From assembly GCA_039566865.1 (NCBI GenBank), contig CM076955.1, forward strand, positions 17,033,501 through 17,097,500: 64,000 nt of DNA. The letters are read 5' to 3'. Of this stretch, positions 1 through 13,300 are shown piece by piece (position 1 is the first letter of the stretch; every line of letters starts with the position of its first letter). The stretch comes from Aurelia coerulea. Lineage: Eukaryota > Cnidaria > Scyphozoa > Semaeostomeae > Ulmaridae. A program made the position numbers and the translations under genes. The notes beneath the pieces are model-generated. The model made no database searches. It was not told the origin of the DNA and saw only the letters and a program-made list of their open reading frames with translations.

Positions 1-281
1 GTTCTTTTTCTGTCGTTTTGTAATCTTGCAATTACTGTCTAAATTTTATTTCCCAAACTTATACAACCGACCGCCATCTTGAGTGAATTTTCGCTCCTCT
101 GCAAGCAATCTGGTGATGTGTTTTTGAAAGATTGCTTGCGGAGGAGCGAAGCTTCATTCAGAAACCGTTAATGCAGAATGGCGGTTACAAAGGACTCTTG
201 AACTGTGATGCTGATTGTGTTGGCTTGGAAAATGCGAATCAGGCAGTAATTGCGAGATTAGGAAACGACAAAGAAGAACTT
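1..281. mobile_element. Hairpin MITE in XPO6 intron
   Basis: The first 37 bases (from GTTCTTTTTCTGTCGTTTTG) are a near-perfect inverted copy of 245-281. A second, inner inverted pair lies at about 67-108 and 135-188 (core TTGCTTGC/GCAAGCAA next to GGAGGAGCGAA). The whole stretch can fold into one hairpin, as expected of a non-autonomous DNA element. The left edge may lie at or before the window start, so no target duplication can be checked. No coding capacity is seen. Confidence 0.6.
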
Positions 282-1264
282 GAGTAACTTATCATTATAT
301 CGTAACAGCGGAATGAGTTAACTACGTAGTCAAATCACGATGAGAGTGGCTTAGGCCATTCGTAGCCTAGGCCATTCAAATCACTCATTTTGTCTCCTGG
401 TGCTCATGCGGTAATGTTTAACCTTTTTTCCTTTGGTCTACCAGGTGGCCAAAAGAGAAACTTCACGAGCTTGAGTGCCTCTAATGTGTTTACGTCGAAT
501 CGTATTAAAGCCATTATACTTCGTTGTTTATTCGAAAGTTTTATCTATTTTCTGAGATATTACTTGGTCTTTAAAGCAATGACAACTCTCCAAAAAGGCT
601 GACTGCAAAAACAGCTTCAAGCCTTTGTTTTGATATAGACCTAAACAGTTGCCATCTTGTTCCAATCTATGTTTCCCGAAAATAGCAACAAATTAGATTT
701 GCATTGTTTTGGGAAATCAATATTTAGAAAAGTAGCAGATGGATTATAAATGTCAATTTTAACTTATCGCTTCTTAACTTATCTTACAAAGAGTGTACTG
801 GTAGAAAAGAAATGACAATTTTTCGAAACTGGTTTTCATAGCCATATTTTAGAGTGACGTACATACGTCTCAAAAGTGAGTTTTCTAATAATTGTTGGCA
901 GGGCATTTCTTGCCAGTAAACCTTGATTTTTATAGGCAAGACATGATGCAGCTTTCAGCAATATCCTTTGTCAGCCGGTGATAGATCAAAAACATCTTCT
1001 TGTTGCGTGTAGTGCAATTGTACAATGATAAACAAGTAAACAAAGTAAAATATAAGCACTTTGATGCGAATTGAAATAAGCAAGACGTTTCGAGCATAGC
1101 CCGTTATCAAGCCACTCGATTCGGTGATGAATTACTTCTAAACGTTGAAGCCAAGACTTCAGACAAAATTTCTAAGATAAACTAGAGATAAGAGGTTATC
1201 AGAAATATTTTGTTTTATCGAATCATTCGTTGTCGACGTTTGACTTGACAACACTTTTTTGTAG
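282..1264 (+). other. XPO6 intron, no recognisable content
   Basis: This intron sequence ends in the acceptor TTTTTTGTAG at 1264. I see no exon: the human protein just before this point has the segment preceding NRYEDAL, and nothing like it is present here. The preceding XPO6 exon therefore lies outside the window. Confidence 0.6.
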
Positions 1265-1373
1265 GTACTCCCCAATACTGATGGAATTGCTGCAAAAAGT
1301 TCTCCTGAAGCTACAAATGCGATCTAACGAGAATCAGTTGGATGAATTGGAAGATGAGCGTATTGAAAATGAG
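1265..1373 (+). CDS. XPO6: XPO6 visible exon 1
   Basis: Acceptor TTTTTTGTAG|G, donor GAG|GTATGT. The first base is the third base of an Arg codon. It encodes [20 protein letters not shown] and then a stretch rich in Glu/Asp, matching the human segment YEDALVLLLTEVLNRIQFRY. It ends in phase 0. Confidence 0.93.
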
Positions 1374-4300
1374 GTATGTGCCATTTCGAACTTTCTTTTG
1401 AGACAAAAATAAGATTGGATAGCTTATCTGTGATCACTTTTTTTTCAAAGATGTTCCTTACTGCGTACATTAGTTTCACACGTAAGAAAGCTTGAAGGTA
1501 CAAGTTTGTTTTGACGATAGATGATAATTCTTATCATGCTGCTTTGCTATTTTTAGGCGCTTAAAAATGGCATTCAAGAGGTCTGCTTTCAAGCCAAAAT
1601 CTATTTCATTGTACGGGCCGTTAAATGTCATGTTTTGCTTTTCTTAACTTAAAAGCTTTTTTCTACTCTCGAGCGAGTGCTGAATAAACGGGGGATTGAG
1701 AAGAATAAGAGGGGTTGTAAATGGTTCGATATAACAGTAATCGGGGGGGGGGTTGGAACAATGGGGGGGGGGGGGGGGTTGGAAAAATTGAAAATCGTTT
1801 TCCTTTGTTAAAAATGTATGTTTTATATTTATTGAAAAATTATGTTCACTATCATTTCAATTTTCAAGAATTAATAAAAAAGGGAGGTTGGAAGAAAATT
1901 GGGGGGGGGGAAGGGTTGGAAAATTAAAAAAAATTAATAAGCGGAGGGGGGACGATTATTCTGTTCTCGAGAGTACTCAAAAATATCTTCATTTCAGAGC
2001 GAAACTGAACGAGGCAAATTTATCAGAGAATGCTTGGAGGTAGTGTCCAAGATTGCGGATATTTTGTCCGATGAAGTTATCATCAAAGTGGTATGCATGA
2101 ATATTTACGGACTGTATAACTTTTTTTTCAGCCTGTTAGTACGGTATTGTGCCATTTTAAGGGTAGCTTTTTATGATAGAGTCCAGATTCATGGGTATGG
2201 TTTTTAATGAATTTTAATATTTTCCGCATTGAGTGCGATTTTTTGTAAAACTACATTTAAGGTTGTAAACGTTTAATTTTTTCCGGCTTTATGGGAATAC
2301 TTTTCAAATATTTTTTAGTCGTATGGGTGATGGTACTTTTGCACTTTTAACGGCATTACTCTTTACCATGGAAACTTTAGTTACGCCATCGGGCGAAAAT
2401 ATATCTAGCAAATTATTGCAATCTCTCTTTCGCTCAAATTTCGCGAGAGATTTGTGATTTTGTTTGAGTTTTTTCCTTAAAAAAGAATTCGTATCCTGTT
2501 TGATATTATATAAATACCATTGCTAGTCGGTGATACTACAGGCCCTGTTACATGATGAGCTTTACGTGAAACTTGCTTGCAATGGCGTTGCGAGATAAGT
2601 TTCCCAAACATTGCCCCGTGCAACACCCCGAAATTTGACGACGAGTCGCCAGATTTTCTGTTGCAAGCGCTGCAAGGCAGTTTCACGAAAAATAGAACTT
2701 GTTTCTACTCAGGCAACGGCTTGCACCAAAAAAAATTTAGTATTTTCTCCGAAATTTCCGTGTAACACCCCAGTGAAACTTATCTAGCAACGCCATTGTA
2801 GGCAAGCTTCACGTAAAAGCTCATCGTTTAAAATGGCCTTAACACACACTGTTTTTGCGTGTGGAAATTAGTGCAGTTGTTTGCGTAAAAGCAGGGCTGT
2901 TCAGGGTACTTTTAGCTACTTGATTGAGTTTACTTGAATTGATATTTGCATTTAGGCTGTTTGCTCAAATTTTCCTGCATTATGACAGTTCCTTGCCTTT
3001 TTATCAAGTGCTGTTCACGGACATGAAGTGGCATTGGATGTATTTCCGTTTAGTTACGGAAAGTGATCATTTGTTCTGTTTGATACTATTTCAGATGGAA
3101 GTACTACAGCCAAACTTGGATATTTATTTTGGTTTAGCTAGTCATATATCAGATCCCACACAGTCAGGTAAGACTGATCTTTTTGGAAGCCTACATATAA
3201 TGTGACTCTGCAAGTCTTCAAGATCGTCAGCAGTGTAATAGTTATTTATGATGATAAATTCAATTTGAACTGTTAGAGTGGGAGTCAAAAACCTAGGTTA
3301 TCGAGTTGCCTCTCACACTACAACACTAATTTTCATATGAATTTTCATGCAAAAAATGAGCTACAAAAGAAAACAAAGGCACATTTGAAAAGCCAATAAT
3401 TATTCCTTGACCCAACGCGACCCCTTGGAATAGCAGCAATTTAGGCAGATTTTGTGTGTGTTATTTACTGTATATGATTATAGTTGTATATAATACTGAA
3501 GGCTACTACCGGGTGTGTCTCCAACAAAAGTACCCCCTTTTGATCTGAAATAGGAGCAAAACGATAAAATATCATTTCTTTCCGAGTTCACAGCTAAATT
3601 TGTCTATCTTCAACTTAGATGCACATACCTTTCATTTAAAAATCGTCCACCAAACACCAGAAATATAAGCTCACAAAGTCAAAATTTACAGTGCACCCGA
3701 AACCAGAGGTTTTGAGCCCTTTCTCAAAAACCTTTGGTTTCTGGTGCACTCCAAATTTTGACCTTGTCAACTCATATCTCCGGTGTTTGGTGGACGATTT
3801 TAAAATGCAAGGTATGTGCATTTAAGTTGAACATCAGCAAATGTAGCTAGAAACTAAAAAAAGCCCCTGCATGACCCTGATTATTCGAATTTAATGGAAA
3901 TGTCGTAAGAATGATAAAGTTGTGCCACATCTCCAAAATAAGCGTGCATGTGCTCCTACCAGAAATATAAGCTCACAAAGTCAAGAAAATTTACAGTGCA
4001 TCCCGAAACCAGAGGCAAAATTTTGATGCCTCCCTTTTCTCAAAAACCTCTGGTTTCTGGTGCACTCCAAATTTTGACCTTGTCAACTCATATCTCCGGT
4101 GTTTGGTGGACGATTTTAAAATGCAAGGTATGTGCATTTAAGTTGAACGTCAACAAATGTAGTTAGGAACTAAAAAAGCACCGATATTTTATCGTTTTCT
4201 TCCCTTGTTTAGTCCGAAGGGGGTACTTCTTGGAGACACCCGGTAGTTGTTAAATATTTGAAATTTTGCATGTCACAAAAAATTTGTCTTTTTTCCTCGT

Positions 4301-7300
4301 TGTTTTATGAGTAGAATTTATGATAGGATGTATCCGATACATTCAGAAACATGAACCTCAAGGAGATCGGTATTAGGTATTAATTATTTTCTGTGGTTCT
4401 ACATTGTGTTTCAGAAAAAAACCCAACCCTCCTTTATTCGAGATTCTTCAGGAAACAATGATATTTGAATGAATTTGACACATACCATCTGAAAGTACAA
4501 TGTATCTTCTTTCCAATGGTATCCAGGTTGGGCGTATTGATTGAATTATTCATCACTAAATTTACGTTTTCTTAAGTAAGACCTATTTCAGATACCGGAA
4601 AGTTATAGAGCATTCACATAGACGAAAACCCAACTTTGTGAGAGCTTAGTCTACTATCCTTGATGAATGCATCCAATGGGAATGCATTTGCCTTTTCCCT
4701 ACCATGCATAACCTGCAGTGCTTCTAGGCCTGAAATGTTTCGACAAAATCTGTTTAGAAATTGTTTACAGTAGAAAAGGTCCTGATTTTGCTCTTACAGC
4801 ATGCTGCATTTGAAGTCGGTCATATGCACTAAACTATCAATTATATGATAAATAGTTCCATTAATGTATCCAAACTGCATATCATTTGATAGAAGAAAGA
4901 TTGTACTTTCAGGTGATATACATTGAATCTACTGAAATCTTATTATGTTTTCAACAGTTTGAATTATTGTTAGGTTACGTTTTTCTGAAACACGCTCTAG
5001 TACCAATTTGCAATACGTACTTCTTCCTTTTCAGCAAGAAGACTGAACCTGACAACTGATGCTGAGATTCAGAGTCTTCATGTTTGTTTACGAGATATAG
5101 GCACGTTCTTACAAGCCATAGGCAGGCTGGCTCATTTATTCGCCGGAGATGAAAACTTTAATCGGAAATTAGCTGATGGTCAAGTGGTTGTTGAAAGGTA
5201 TGTTTTATGTCGGTTTTCCGTAGGGCAAGTAGTGTGCACGAGTCGATTCGACTGTTTTTTGACCATTTGGTTTATGTACCGGGTGTCCCAAAAAAGTATA
5301 CAGATTTGGTTGATTCCAGCGATGTGAACTTAGCTTTAGTCAATGGCTAATTTCGCTCAAAATGTTCCTCGAAAGTTAACTTGAACATAGATGCCTCGTT
5401 TGTTGGTATTGGTGCTTTGAGTGCAGAAATATCCATCTTGAAATCTCAAATTTGAGTTCACCTGCAAACCAGAGCTTTTGCCTTTTGGCCTAAGATACTT
5501 CCCGAAGCACATCGAAATTAAGAACTGAAATTAATGAAAAATTAAGAAACTGCCCAATGGGTGACTAGGAGGGGGGATGACTTCTCAAAAACAGAATAAC
5601 ACAAGATATTCACATTTTATCAAAGCTAACGTTGATTTTTACGCTGTGCCTTAAGAAATTGCTTAGGCCAAAAGGCTAAAGCTCTGGTTTGCAGGAAGAG
5701 GCAAACTTGAGCTTTCAAGATTAACATGTCTGCTCTCAAAGCACCAATACCAACAAACGAGGTACCTATGTTCAAGTTAACTATCGAGGAACATTTTTAG
5801 AGTAATTAGACATTGATTGAAGCTAAATTCATATCGCTGGAGTCAACCAAATCCATATACATTTTTGGGGACACCCGGTGGTAGAAAAGCTATTCGTAAG
5901 ATGAATTCATTAATGCAAAGCATTTCCTCTTAGTAGCCATTTATTGTGTACTGCAAAAGCAACTGACTGTGATGGATATGAAATGTTTACTTCCAAAGAA
6001 ACTGCAAAAATTGCACTTTGCGCTTTGTTTCTTGGGAAATTTTCTGTTTTATGTTTGCTCAGTGTAAAAAGTTTTCTTCAACAAACACAATTTGTCATCA
6101 TTATTTAGTAAACTTTTCGTTGGTCATGCTGTCATACTATTTCTATTCATTTCTGTATTGTCTATATTCCTGCAAATTCGGGCTAGATACAGTAAAAACC
6201 CGCGTACAAGAACCTAGTGGATTAAGAACCTGCAGGCTGAAATTTTGCAATTAGATCCCCATTGTATAAGAACCCATTCAGGCTGAAATTGGAAATAGGT
6301 TCTTATTTCTAGAGATCATGGGGTCTTATTCACAACAGAAGTTTGTGGAAGAATCATAATTTTTATGTTATTTGATGAGAAGCTTATGAAGGCTTTTCTT
6401 TGGATTACATAAACATTTTGGATTCTTCCAAAATGCTGTTGCGAATAATACCTCATAAACTCAAGTGATCTGAACTGCCAATAAATAATAGGCCTCAAGT
6501 TTGAATCTGAAGAAAAGAAATTCCTCAAAGCCTTGAATAAAAATAAGAACCAATTTAAGAACCTGGACAGCCTCATTTCCCACTAAATACCCAAAACATG
6601 AGAACCTAGTCAGGCTGACTTGCAAAATTGTAGGTTCTTATACGCGGATTTTTACTGTATGCAGTTTATTTAAATGGACAAACTTTCTCTGAAGCAAAAA
6701 AGAAGTATGTCTCTTGAATGAAAGTATCCATTTTACCACACTTGCAACAATTTTCTACTGAAAACGGAGACGTATTAGTGCCTTGCGACTATTGATCACA
6801 TTGGGTCTCACTACAAGAAATACAACTACTCTCAGAACGCAAAGAAAGTATTGTTATTGAAGTCGTTGATTTTGAAGTTTAAAGGGTCTGTTTCTTCCAG
6901 CATGCCTTGCACGTGCCGTCTCTTGGCTGGCCTTTGTTGTTGCCATTTTCATGGCAGGCATGCTGGATGAAACAGACCCTCAAAGCGTCTTTTTCTTCGC
7001 AGAATATGCCAAGTTGTGATGTTCGGTACATATTACAAGTTATACTCAATAAAGAGCGCCCAACGAGAAGTGCTTGGACAAGATTTTGTCAGTGTGTGAG
7101 TACATTTGAAGAATAATGATATCGGCAAAATTGTATGCAGGAGCTAGAAATTTGTAGAGTTGTTAGGTAGACTTTTTAGCTATTCTGAAAAGAATCGAAA
7201 TCGAGCAACATTTTGCTACATTATGTAGAATTTTCGAATGTGCACAATAGTGATAAAACTGTTACGCCACTAAATATATATAAAATAGCTCTCGATCCAG

Positions 7301-10300
7301 GCTCTTCTGTAGAATAGCTAAAAGGTTTATTGATTTTCGATTGGATACTGGGTGTCCCAAAAAGATTGTTCGACGTTTGATTAAATATTGAAAAATAATG
7401 ATAACATGAACAGGACCAAGGGGAAATAACCCTCTCCCTAAGATTTTGTAAATATTTTTCCAAAATCGAGGTAAAGAAAGGCTATACAGTGTTATACCTC
7501 ATGTTAATGACAGAGTGAACCAAAAAGTAGTTTAGTTCTTATAACCATTGTCAAATTTGCTTGAGAATGCATGTATCAAAAAAACATTGGATCAAAAATA
7601 TAATCAATTCGAAACTGAATCATTTTCAAACTTTGCTCAACAGGATTCCTCAAAGCATCCATATGCTTGAGAGTTTAGTTGTCAAAAATCTTTTCAAATC
7701 CCATTTGGTTTGCTTTGAAATAAACGAGAAACAAAAGAAACGATAGTCCATGCTACTTTTACCAAAAATGCCATTTAGAGGCCTCTTCAGCTTTCGCAAA
7801 AACTTAACTTCGAAGCTTGTAGCTCCGTGACTATTCAGCAGATTTGCAATATGTTGGTGTCTAAAATCAATTTAAGATCTCAGGAATGGGGCTATATAAT
7901 GATGGAGCCCCTTCGTTACAAGCAATTTTTAGATATTCCATGCAATTGCATCTCTATCTATAATGATAAATTTGGCATGTATGCTACCGTTGAGTAAATT
8001 TAGAGAAAATGCTAGGTAACGAGAACATACTGCACTGTCCGCTAATGTTTGCTCTAGGTTTTCATGAAAGATTAAACTGAAATCAGTGCAGGTTTCTTAG
8101 CCATGTGATAAGAAACCGTTCAGCCTGTTTCAAGGTTAATGACCTTTTAATAAGAAACTAAACAGGCTGTTTTGAAAAAACTGGTTTCCATTTTGCGGGT
8201 TCTTACTGTAGGGCTCAAATCTTTAAAAAGGTGGGTGTAAAATTTTATCACGTTTTTCTTTTAATCGAATGGCTTGGAAGGAACGTAGGATACTTTGCTG
8301 TAAATCTGCCGTGGCAATTTATTGATTTCTTGATTAATTTCAAAATGGCAGCATTTATTATATTGAGGCTGCATCATATTGCCTCTATTGACGCAGAATC
8401 TACGATGATTCTAAATTTTTCACAATTTTCCATGAATTTTATTGAAAATAATCAAAAAGCCACCATTTTGAAATTAATCAAGATATCAATAAATTGCCAC
8501 GGCAGATTTACAGCAAAGTGCTCTAAATTTCTTTCATGCCATCCAATTCAAAGAAAAATGTAGTAGCATTTTACACCCACCTTTTTAAAGGTGTGAAAGA
8601 TTTGAGCCCTATGCTTTCATTACATTTTTTTTTAATATTTAATCAAACATCGAACAATTTTTCTGGGACAGCCTGTATATGGACTTATTAAGGATTTTTT
8701 AAGAAAAGAAAATAATGTAAACGTGGATTAAACTGGTTAAGAATTACATCTAGATGGTTGACCAAATGTTTGTGCTTGCTCGGGTCTGTACCTTTGCTTT
8801 AAGAAGTCATGATAAAGCGAACTTGTTTACACTTGTCAAAAGCAGAATAGTTTCTATTACAGAACTCTTTCACAAATCGATTTAGGGAGTAAATTGAGAC
8901 ATGGTAAACCAAAATTATTATGCCAAATATTTCTGTTACCTTATTTCATATTTTATTGCAGTCTAGCCCACGGCATTTCATGCCTACAAGCATTTTCTCA
9001 TTGGCTGGAATTATTCAATTTGGAAGCGAAAAGGCAGACCAACTCATCAGATTCTGCTGAAAAACTCAAATCAATCACTGGCTCAATTTTAGAAGGAATA
9101 TTGCCGTTACTACAGTCAACTGTAAGTATTTTTTGTTATTGCATTGCTATCTCCACCACATATATCAATGATTCATTTTTTTATTTAGGCTCGGCTCGGT
9201 AGCCCCGTCAGTCCATGAGAACTGCTTTTCAGGGGGCCGTGTGCAATCACTCTCAACAGATCTACTGCCACCTTTTATATCAAAGAACAGCATTGAAATA
9301 TGGTCGCCAAAGGTGTTAGAATTCTAGCTGGCTATCTTTCCCTTTTTTAATGAGTTTGTAATGACGAGAAATCTAATCGATTTTGTACATCTAGTGTGCC
9401 TGTTATGACCAGGTAGGAAAATATCTATTTGCTTGGCCTCGGAGATATCAAATGATGCTAATAGGCATTAGAGGTATCGGGACTGTTAACAATGTCCTTG
9501 CTTTTTTCATGGCTCGGAGGACATAAACTGTTCGACTTTTTCTGTCGTTGTTTGAGGTCCCAAGCGAGATTTTTCAAGGGGGTCATCATCCATCAGCGTC
9601 ACGCAACATAAAATCATAAGCGGGGGGTAAGGTATTTTTAGCAAACGTTATATTAGCTCTTGCTATGGCCTGAACTTCAACCTCGTTCCAGTATTACTGA
9701 AGAACCGTAGTAGCTTAGTTTAGCTTATACGTTGTTCGTGCGTAAATTTTTCCTTGATGCGTGTCTTTCTTGCAATTGCTAAATCAGAGTCTGTCTTTTC
9801 AGATCCCAAGTCCGATTCTGCTAGCCGCCTCGCATTTGTTGGTGTCATTAAGTACGACAGTTCGACCGCAGTTTCTACTTTCCTTAGACATCATCCAGAA
9901 GTTTTATGGAACTATGAATGCCGGTGGGCTTGAAGCTTTGCCACTAAACGTAAGTCAAATTTGATAACGGGCCATGCTTGAAACGTCGTGCTTAATTCAA
10001 TTCATATCAAAATGCTTATATTTTACTTTATTTAGTTGTTTATCTTTGTACAGTTGCACTACACGCAATGAGAGGACGTTGGTTCTTCAGATTGTACCAC
10101 AGTGGTACAAAATGTTAGAGACATAACCTTGGGACGCAAAATACATTACTTTATCGTAGTACATTACACTACATTACATTACTTTACAATACAGTAGTTT
10201 ATCGTAATACATTACTTTATCGCAACACATTACTTTATCGTAGTCTGCACTACAATACTATACAAAACAGTACAATACAGTGCAGTGCACAGTACGGTAC

Positions 10301-13300
10301 AGTATGGTACAATACAATACAATACAATAGGCAAACATTTTAGTTCCAATTATTGTGTGAATTTATTTCATAAGATTCATTTGTTCCTCAGATTCAAGTG
10401 CTGATTAGCTGTGCCTTGTCAAATTCATTTGTCCTTCCATGGCCACTTGTACCACAGGAACACCAGGTAAGCGTACTTGTCGATCGTTTTTTCTAATTAG
10501 AATCGTTTCTAACCAAGCAAATATGGCCAATGTTTCAATATTTTGTGAGTTTTGGTATCAGCTGTAAAGATATTTTCATAGATGTTTTTAAAATGATAAA
10601 TTTTGTAATTCATTGTTGAATTATGTTAGAAATGAAGCCTGTCTTTATGAGATTGGGATTCGCAAGTTGTAGCTTTCAAAGGACGAAATGAATTTCTCAG
10701 GTTTGATGGCTTTTCAGTCATTCTTGCCTCAACTAATCCCCCTAGTAGGCAGCATTGGACTCAAATGCCGTCTTGGGCCGCTTGCTCGTAGCCCATGGCC
10801 GAAACCTCCAAAGCCTCATAGACAGTGACAACCAAAAATATTGGACATATCTAGGGTTGCTAGGAATGGTAATGTGCAACTCAAGTGTTTCAGGCCATGG
10901 CATGCGTATATTTTGCTTCTCAAAAGTGATGAAGTCGTTTTAAATCAACAATATTGCGTTCAGCAGGCTGCTTGGTCAATATTCTTGAGTTATATGGTCA
11001 TTAAGTACTCCCAAATGCGTTTCCTGGCACAACTGTAAAGTTTAAGTTCATTTAATATTAAAATTCAAGTTATAAGGTTAAGTACGGAGATAAAATCCTC
11101 TGGTTTTGAAGCAACGACTTGTCAATAAATCAGCAACAACTTTTGAAGCAACGACTTCTCAATAAATCAGCAACCACTTGTCAGATTTACACAAACTAGG
11201 TGCCAAACTCTAAGTTGAAATCTCTTCTATTGGCAAATCTGAAAAACAGGAAAGTTTGATTTATGGCTCCTCCACAGTAGCCATTCAAACGGCGCACATG
11301 TTTTTGGGATACCCTGCATGTTCGGTCAATGTTTTAAAACATACCTTGACATCCCGATATTGAACACGACTTAACATATTAATTAGATCAAACTGCTTTC
11401 CATTTCAGGAATGGGAAACGCGTTCATCCTACCATAAAAGCTTGATCAGTATGTTTACAAGAGAGTATCAACATTTGCCAGAAATTCGAGTTCTCTCTTC
11501 AAATTTAGAAGAAAGAAATCGCTGTAAGTTTAGACTTTTTTTAGATGCATACTTCGTTTGTTACAAAGCATCGGAATTCTCTTCGAACTGTTTTTGCAGG
11601 AGCCCTTATCGTCCATACAGTTCTATCCCACTGCTCTTTCGGATGTCAAGACTGTAAATTTATATTAGAGCGTCTCTATGATTACGACCTAACGATTGGA
11701 AAAAACGTAGAAAAGATGCCATGAAAAGGGAAATATTTCTTTTACCCAGAAAGTAGGAATTGGCTTTACCTTCGACTCAGCGGTAATATCATAGGAAAAC
11801 CAGGAATAACTGTTGCTAGAAATGAAAAGTGTCTTTCTTTGTCCCCTGTGCTCTTGGCCATTTTTGTACATCAGTCTCCTGTGTTGCCCGAACTAGAACG
11901 CAGGATAGGATCAAGGGAAAAAATGACTAAGCGCACAGGAGACATACTAGTTTTTTGGCACAAGGGACAAAAAAAGACATTTTTTATTGTAAGCAACATT
12001 TCTTTCCTTGTTTCCCTGTGGCCTATGTACTTGCAACGTCCTCAGCTGTAAGACCCATGCTTCCTCCCAGCCAGCTTTTGCACTATTAAGATGCTGTTGA
12101 GAGAATTAGATTCCCGCCTTCATCCTTATTCATCCTTATCAAAACTTTCCAATTCCAATTTTTAGGCAAAGATTTCATCAAGAGGATTTGTCGAATTTTA
12201 TCTGGCATCATCGAAGCAGTTTCTGATCAAGGCACCAAGTCGAAAAGCATTGTGCAACAATCCACTCACGAGTTTATTCAAATTGCTGCAAATCTGTTTT
12301 CTGTTTATCTCACCCAATCAGGTATGCTTTTTTATATATTTCACCAGAAGTTAAATATATATTTTACAAGCTACACACTACTAATGAAATTACAATACAA
12401 TACTCCTGGAACGCAACCTCGTACCCAGTGACAATGAAGGTTTTCCGTAAACGGCAGCGCCTACCTTGAGGCCTCTGTTGAGGTCTAGCCTCCTATTGAA
12501 AACAACAGATACCCGTGGGAACGAGGTTGGACGGAAGGATACCCCGAGGAGCAAAAGGCTGTGACCACCCCGAGGCAATTAGACATAGAGATAAAAACTA
12601 CTATAGTCTGTTTGGAAGTGCATGCCTCGAGAAATCTCTGTGATCAAATCATTTTAACTATTTTGGCTGGGTCATTTATCGAATTTTTCAGGCATGTTGG
12701 TATGCCCGCAGCTGTTTTTGTGCCCTAAGATTTTAATGCCTGAAAAAAGTAATTTGCTAAGAGAAGTACGTTATTTATCAATTTAAATGCCTTCTGCGCT
12801 TATTGTCTGTTTTTTCAAATAGCGATAAACTTAAAAGCCCGGTGTTAACTGGGGATAGGTGCTACCCTAGGGGTTGGGCATTGTGTAGGTTCAATACAGT
12901 AGGTGACAGACTACACCACGACTGCAAGCTTGCCGAAAACGTAGGTTTAAAACCCCTCAAAATTCGTCAAAAAATTGCATTGATTTTGACCAATTTCAAA
13001 CCTACGAAACCACATGCATAGTCATGACCATATGGAATGTGTTTCATTTTCAAATAACCAGCTGTAGAATTGACTTTCTGTTCTGTTTGCTATTGACAGA
13101 TGTTGCTGAAGAGATTCTAAATCTATTGTTCGTCACAGTCAAGGGCTTGAAGTTGCAGGTCGGCGTTGCATTCGTCCAACATATCGTTCAGCAATTACTG
13201 GCCTTGTTGACAAGGTAAACTACATTCACTTTGCAATACCCCTCTACCCGGATTAATTGCAAGCTTGCGTTTCAGCTCTCGGTTATTTTGCTATATCGTA

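Larger units (their letters stand above)
7346..8677. mobile_element. TACTGGG-ended element, type L, carrying a nested element
   Basis: The left end TACTGGGTGTCCCAAAAAGA and following TTGTTCGACGTTTGATTAAA are inverted on the right as TTTAATCAAACATCGAACAA...CTGGGACAGCCTGTA. The ends resemble the other TACCGGG elements of the window but the interior is different. It contains a complete nested element at 8211-8610. No intact open frame. Confidence 0.65.

Noticed and set aside
1721..1927. Gly-rich 68-codon frame
   Set aside because: It comes from poly-G runs in an intron.
8231..8563. 110-codon frame on the + strand
   Set aside because: It lies entirely within an AGCATAGG-family hairpin and is a by-product of the inverted repeat.
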